Position numbers and translations under genes: made by a program. The notes below the pieces were generated by a model. It was not told the DNA's origin and searched no databases. It worked only from the letters and a program-made list of their open reading frames with translations. A DNA stretch of 64,000 nucleotides, taken from contig NC_016133.3 in NCBI RefSeq assembly GCF_000005505.3, positions 30,993,008 to 31,057,007 on the forward strand. The letters run 5' to 3'. This stretch comes from Brachypodium distachyon (lineage: Eukaryota > Streptophyta > Magnoliopsida > Poales > Poaceae). Each line of letters starts with the position of its first letter. Positions within the stretch are counted from its first letter, which is position 1. Positions 60,142-64,000 of the stretch are shown here, piece after piece.

Positions 60142-60330
60142 TGTTGAGAATAATTAGTTATGATCAATTAGGATTAATTATTAGTTAATTATTAGTTAAT
60201 TAGGCAGTTAACCTTGTAACCGTTCGCGTCCCAATTTTCCCGAAACTGGGACGCGAGTACCAAATCTTAGGACACCATTGCATTTATTGGTGTCCCTTCC
60301 CCTTGTATATATATGATCATCATTCAATGG
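60142..60330 (+). repeat. Right LTR of the copia element
   Basis: Starts TGTTGAGAATAATTAG right after the polypurine tract and matches the left LTR fragment for about 165 bp. Beyond 60304 nothing in the left LTR remains for comparison, so the LTR probably extends further, perhaps to about 60530. Confidence 0.75.
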
Positions 60331-60574
60331 AAAGAACACACAGATTCATTTCACAACAGAATGAATAGATGGCTTGACGATGGCACCCAATCAAATAGCT
60401 ATCACATGCCAAGTGATTATCGATCCTTGTATTTGTGCATAAAAATTGTTCAATGGTTGTTGTGCCAACTTGGATACATACGAGACATTGGTTGTGTGTT
60501 TGTTCTGTATTCTCATTGTATATGTATATAAAATGTTTGGTAAATGAGTGTTGTGCCATTTGGATATCGGCCAT

Positions 60575-60643
60575 TGGTACGCATGTACCTACACACTAAA
60601 GCGTCTAGACAAAGTTGCGACATTTAATACGGGACGGACGGAG
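60575..60643. mobile_element. Stowaway MITE right-half remnant
   Basis: Family sequence acacactaaagcgtctagac, then ggacggacggag followed by TA. No left terminal repeat. Confidence 0.6.
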
Positions 60644-61019
60644 TACAAGCCAGATGCTGGAAACAATGAAAATCCAGATGGTTTGGGAAAAAGGTCACAC
60701 TGTACTGAGAAAATTCTGTTTTTGAAGATGTTTATTGATCCCGATTCTCATATAAAGTGATAAACATAAATAATTATGAGCCCAAGATCACAGATTATAG
60801 ATCTCAGGAGGAAGCCGCAACGAGGACACCAGGAAACTAAAACCCGACTCTTCTCCTCGTACGAAGGGCATCAACATGAGTCTGTTATTTCACCAGAGGA
60901 AAGGTGTAGCCTGCATGACCATCCAAAACAAAAAATAAGTACCATGCACTTTTTGAAGAGAAAGTTCGTGCATGTGAAATCCATCCGTACACTACACACA
61001 TGTACAAACATAATAATCC

Positions 61020-61325
61020 TCACTTACTTCCACACTTGTAGCCGGGTGGGAAAGGTTTCTTGCAGAATTTGGCGATGTACCCGACCTTTTCCATGCAACA
61101 TACCTTCTCTATATCTTTGGTAATTAACTTGCGCAGGCATGGGATATTCGCTCTCTTCCACACGGCGCAGCATGCCTCGGACGGATCCAATTTTGGCTTC
61201 GCTGGCCATTTTTCGTACTTGTAACACTCGCTGATCATGTCTTCACGATCTTTATCGCAGCTCTCAGCCCATGTTGTTGCTGCAATAGCAAGGAGAACTA
61301 AGAGCAGACACATGAGTTTTGCCAT
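61020..61325 (-). CDS. Secreted cysteine-rich lipid-transfer/AAI-like protein
   Basis: Single exon, 101 residues. Signal peptide about residues 1-20 (MAKLMCLLLVLLAIAATTWA), mature start ESCDKD. Mature cysteines: C23, C34, C52-C53, C63, C76-C77, C88, C98. This is the frame of the plant lipid-transfer/amylase-inhibitor/seed-storage fold (C, C, CC, CXC, C, C), in which small helical proteins bind lipids or inhibit enzymes outside the cell. From memory, related Triticeae proteins read PCLCAGV and WCMEKV. Here the CXC motif is CLR (Arg65, codon cgc) and an extra Cys76 stands before C77 (codons tgt tgc), so one cysteine has effectively moved. The start is the first ATG, 102 bp downstream of a good TATA box. 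Target and function are unknown; whether it folds like its relatives is open. Confidence 0.85.
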   Translation of the reverse strand: MAKLMCLLLVLLAIAATTWAESCDKDREDMISECYKYEKWPAKPKLDPSEACCAVWKRANIPCLRKLITKDIEKVCCMEKVGYIAKFCKKPFPPGYKCGSK

Positions 61326-61426
61326 GACTATGGCTTTTCTATCTACTATGTGTGCTAGGTCTCCGCCTCTCTTCGATTCTAGATGTAGATTGCTATACTG
61401 CAGTGGTTGTCTTCTGTGGTTGGCTC

Positions 61427-61434
61427 TATATATA
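61427..61434 (-). promoter_or_regulatory. TATA box of the lipid-transfer-like gene
   Basis: TATATATA on the minus strand about 100 bp before the ATG, with the MITE border only about 30 bp further upstream. Confidence 0.75.
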
Positions 61435-61462
61435 GGTTCGTTTAAAGAACCGATGGTATGTA

Positions 61463-61817
61463 CTCCCTCCATCCCATTTTACTTGTCGTTTTAGGTTTTA
61501 TAAATTTTCCCAATTTAAATGCCTTACTAGCATGCAACCATCTCATTGACGGCAAAAACTCCTCGGATTTTAAGCGACCCATTAATGCTACCATAGTTTA
61601 CTTCTTTCATTAATTCCTTTCCCTCCCATTAATTAGTAACGGGCTTCGCATGGGCACAGTTTCGGCATGCTGCATGCCGCGCAGTTAGTGGCATGCATGC
61701 AGTGAGTTACTCCAAGCGTTTTTGCAGTCAATTCCAAATCGGCCTACATTCCAGCATTGAAACTGCTCCTGGTATTTGTGTTTTAGCTAAAACGACAAGT
61801 AAATGGGAAGAAGGGAG
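61463..61817. mobile_element. 355-bp MITE with long inverted ends, in the gene promoter
   Basis: Left ctccctccatcccattttac with ttgtcgttttag and right ctaaaacgacaagtaaatgg with gaagaagggag are inverted repeats of about 30 bp. TA flanks both sides (61461-61462, 61818-61819). It starts just upstream of the lipid-transfer-like gene's TATA box. Confidence 0.9.
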
Positions 61818-61819
61818 TA

Positions 61820-62057
61820 CTCTCTCCGTCCGGGTACGCAAGGTCCGCACGGAATTTTTTGACAAACTTTGACAAAAAATTACATTAGTTGTATGTGTTT
61901 ATTGTGACACAAAAGGGATGCCGTTGGATTCGTATTGGAAAATTCTTTCTAATGATATAACTTTTATATACATATCTTAAATGTTATTTGCAAAATTGTT
62001 GGTCAAACTTTGGCACATAATCCAATAGAGAGGCCTTATAAACCCGGACGGAGGTTG
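61820..62057. mobile_element. 238-bp MITE abutting the previous one
   Basis: Left ctctctccgtccgggt and right acccggacggagg, flanked by TA (61818-61819 shared with the neighbour, and 62058-62059). It is the uninterrupted relative of the element at 39287. Confidence 0.88.
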
Positions 62058-62423
62058 TACATCACATGTACAATAAATACATATTAAATGCATTTATCTA
62101 TAAAATTTTTAAAATTTTAATTGTTTTCCACTTTGAAACATCCGTTAGTCTTTAAGGTTTTCCTATTATTACAACTAGATAATGCCCGCGGAACCGTGTT
62201 AAAATAAATAAATAAATATATATATATATGCTTTAAATTAATTAAAACTAATGGAAAAATGTAAAAGTGTTCTTGTTTTACATTTAAAAACAACAAAATC
62301 TAAGAAGTATATGACAAAATAACGTATTAAAAGAGAAAACGTTTCCAAAAAAAATAGAAAACATGATTTGATGGATGAGGTGGCATGATTTGAATTGATA
62401 GATTAATGCAAAAGGAGTAAAAT

Positions 62424-62928
62424 ACACCACTAGTCTATGAACGCGGTAAAAATGAACACTTTAGTCCACGAACTCGGAAAACGCACAGTTAAACCCTTAA
62501 AATGGGACTACTATGTCACTTTAGCCCAAAAACGGTTCGACGAGGTTTAAACACGCCACGTGGCCGCCACGTCGGCTTCGGCCAGGACCGCAGGCTTGGA
62601 TTTTTTTTGCAAAATCACCATGCCGAGCCGCCCGCGAGGGGCAAGGCGGCCGCACCCAGACGGGGATCCTCAGGCCCTGAGAACCACACGTTGCCGCCGC
62701 CGCCTCACCTAAGGTTGCTATCAAGTCCACAGCGCTCAATTTTGACGAGAGGACGCCGGTGAAAGGGTCGCTGAAGCCGACATGGTGACCACGCGGCGTG
62801 TTTAATCCTCGCCGAACCGTTTTTGGACTAAAGTGACACACTAGTTCCAGTTTAGGGGTTTAAGTGTGTGTTTTTCGAGTTCGTGGACTAAAGTGTTCAT
62901 ATTTGCCAAGTTCATGGACTAGTGGTGT
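62424..62928. mobile_element. Foldback-type element with ~155-bp inverted arms
   Basis: The left arm (62424-62582; acaccactagtctatgaac, gaacactttagtccacgaac, aaaaacggttcg) matches the right arm (about 62768-62928) inverted, with scattered mismatches. The same peptide (CHFSPKTVRRGLNTPRG) is therefore readable on both strands. The loop is about 185 bp and GC-rich. It resembles non-autonomous Mutator-like or foldback elements; no target duplication is clear because the next MITE begins 4 bp after it. Confidence 0.8.
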
Positions 62929-62931
62929 GTA

Positions 62932-63042
62932 CTCCCTCCGTCCCATATTAAGTGACTTTTTATTACATGTATCTAGACGCTTTTTAGACATAGATATCTA
63001 TATTTGAACAAATTTGAGTCATTTAATTTGGGACGGAGGGAG
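62932..63042. mobile_element. Stowaway MITE (111 bp), well preserved
   Basis: The ends are ctccctccgtcccatatt and gggacggagggag, flanked by TA (62930-62931, 63043-63044). Confidence 0.92.
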
Positions 63043-63135
63043 TAAATAGTTACATGCATGGCTTCAATGAAAAAAAGACATGCATGACTTGATGAGCTGG
63101 CATATATAGTTTGCATGGCAATGTGGTGCGCCTGT

Positions 63136-64000
63136 TTGAAAGATCGGTATGGTCGACTAGAGGGGGGGTGAATAGGCGACTAACAAATTTTATCGTTTCC
63201 TTTTCTAGAAAGATACAAACAATTAATCCTAGGCCGGTTTACTAAATTTTCTAAAGTGAATGCAACCCTAGTATGAAGTGCAATAACCGAAGCAACAATA
63301 GATATCAAGAATGTAAAGGGTGAAAATGATACCGCACGAGAGACAAAGATTTTCACCGGAGTTCCACCGATTAGGGTAGGTGTACGTCTCTGTTTGGAGG
63401 AGTGCTCTACCACAAAGGTAGAGGCGCCGCAAAGGCTCACTCTATTCTCCTCTCACAACACCACAAAGGTGAGGTGAGCTCCACTAGTGTCTTCCTTGGG
63501 GGCGAAGTCCAAACCCTTACAAACTTGATCGAGGCTAGCTCCACAACTCAATTGGAGGCTCCCAATCCAATATTCGAGCTCCTCACACCAAGGGAGAGCT
63601 TAAGGCAACCGCTTCCGTCTAGGACTCCCAAATGCCCAAGAGAAACAAAATCCACAAATGAAACAAGGGAAATCAACTTTGTGACTTGGTGAAACCCTAG
63701 ATCTAGCTCTTATCCTCCAATTCTCAAAGAATCAACAAGGGGGAAGCTCTATGGAGGGAGATCTAGTACATTTAATCTTATGGAGTTCTTGGGGAGAGAA
63801 GTGGTGTTCTTGGCTGCTTGCTCGGGCAAGAAGCTCGTTGGGGACGAAGGGGTATATAAATGGGGTCCCCAAAAATCGAGCCGTTATGCAGCGCACAACT
63901 GTCTCAGGCCGGAACTTCCGGAGAATAGCCGGACCGGAAGTTCCGCAAATTCCGAAGGGAGTAACAGAGAGCTGCCGGAGGTTCTGCCGGAACTTCCGGC
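63136..64000. repeat. Dispersed grass repeat, running off the window end
   Basis: Begins near gtatggtcgactagaggggg gtgaataggcg, a phrase I recall from an abundant grass repeat (probably part of a large LTR element). It has short internal direct repeats (caccacaaaggt; gctccacaactc) and ends with clustered ccggaacttccgg palindromes. No reliable ORF: the plus-strand ORF 63402-63692 has no family features. Confidence 0.45.

Larger units (their letters stand above)
54757..60330 (+). mobile_element. Decayed Ty1/copia LTR retrotransposon
   Basis: The left LTR fragment (54757-54922) and right LTR (from 60142) share about 165 bp (aataattagtta.gatcaatta, aaccttgtaaccgttcg, ggacgcgagtaccaaatctt). A polypurine tract (gatcaaggggg) directly precedes the right LTR. 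Between them lie gag, protease, pre-integrase, reverse transcriptase and RNase H relics in copia order. The integrase core and the first part of RT are deleted and stops are frequent, so it is dead. The right LTR end is uncertain; it has a TATA-like ttgtatatatatga at 60304. Confidence 0.88.

Noticed and set aside
60776..61123. Plus-strand ORF overlapping the lipid-transfer-like gene
   Set aside because: Runs antisense through the gene's 3' end without family features; the minus-strand frame has signal peptide and cysteine pattern.

Overview
The window is nuclear DNA from a grass, most likely a Pooideae (Triticeae or Brachypodium type). The genes have many short exons with GT-AG introns. Spacers are full of grass repeats: Stowaway MITEs (CTCCCTCCGTCC ends, TA duplications), CACTA elements, an Au-like SINE, a Cassandra TRIM, a copia element and a LINE. 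From memory, rice chromosome 10 carries an EXECUTER1 gene, DCL3b/DCL5 (LOC_Os10g34430) and CYP86B3 (LOC_Os10g34480). The same gene types lie together here, so I infer orthology to that segment. No database was consulted.

Layout. 904-7359 (+): the 3' nine exons of an EXECUTER1-type chloroplast singlet-oxygen sensor; its 5' exons lie before the window. 8361-9763 (+): unrecognised exon-like pieces. 12489-14803 (+): a three-exon LysM-domain protein. 16015-27527 (+): a complete 26-exon Dicer-like gene of DCL3 type, probably DCL3b/DCL5. 28291-30988 (-): a two-exon basic membrane protein whose intron holds a possible extra terminal exon of the Dicer gene on the other strand. 33388-39227: a CACTA element nested in a Stowaway MITE, another MITE, then a dead LINE. 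40000-42646 (+): a seven-exon HD-domain hydrolase. 43421-45945 (-): a two-exon CYP86B-type fatty-acid omega-hydroxylase. 46600-60700: mostly repeats (SINE, Cassandra TRIM carrying 5S rRNA-derived sequence, a degenerate ~45-bp tandem array, gene-like relics, a decayed copia element). 61020-61325 (-): a small secreted cysteine-rich lipid-transfer-like protein with a rearranged cysteine pattern, with a chain of MITEs directly upstream. 63136-64000: the start of a further dispersed repeat.

The genes are independent plant genes rather than one pathway: plastid stress signalling (EX1), small-RNA biogenesis (Dicer), suberin/cutin lipid oxidation (CYP86B), a housekeeping-type HD hydrolase and a secreted lipid-transfer-like protein. 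The points most worth following are the interlocked antisense arrangement at the Dicer 3' end, the cysteine swap in the lipid-transfer-like protein, the Cassandra/5S element, the nested CACTA-in-MITE and the 51.5-52.6 kb tandem array.
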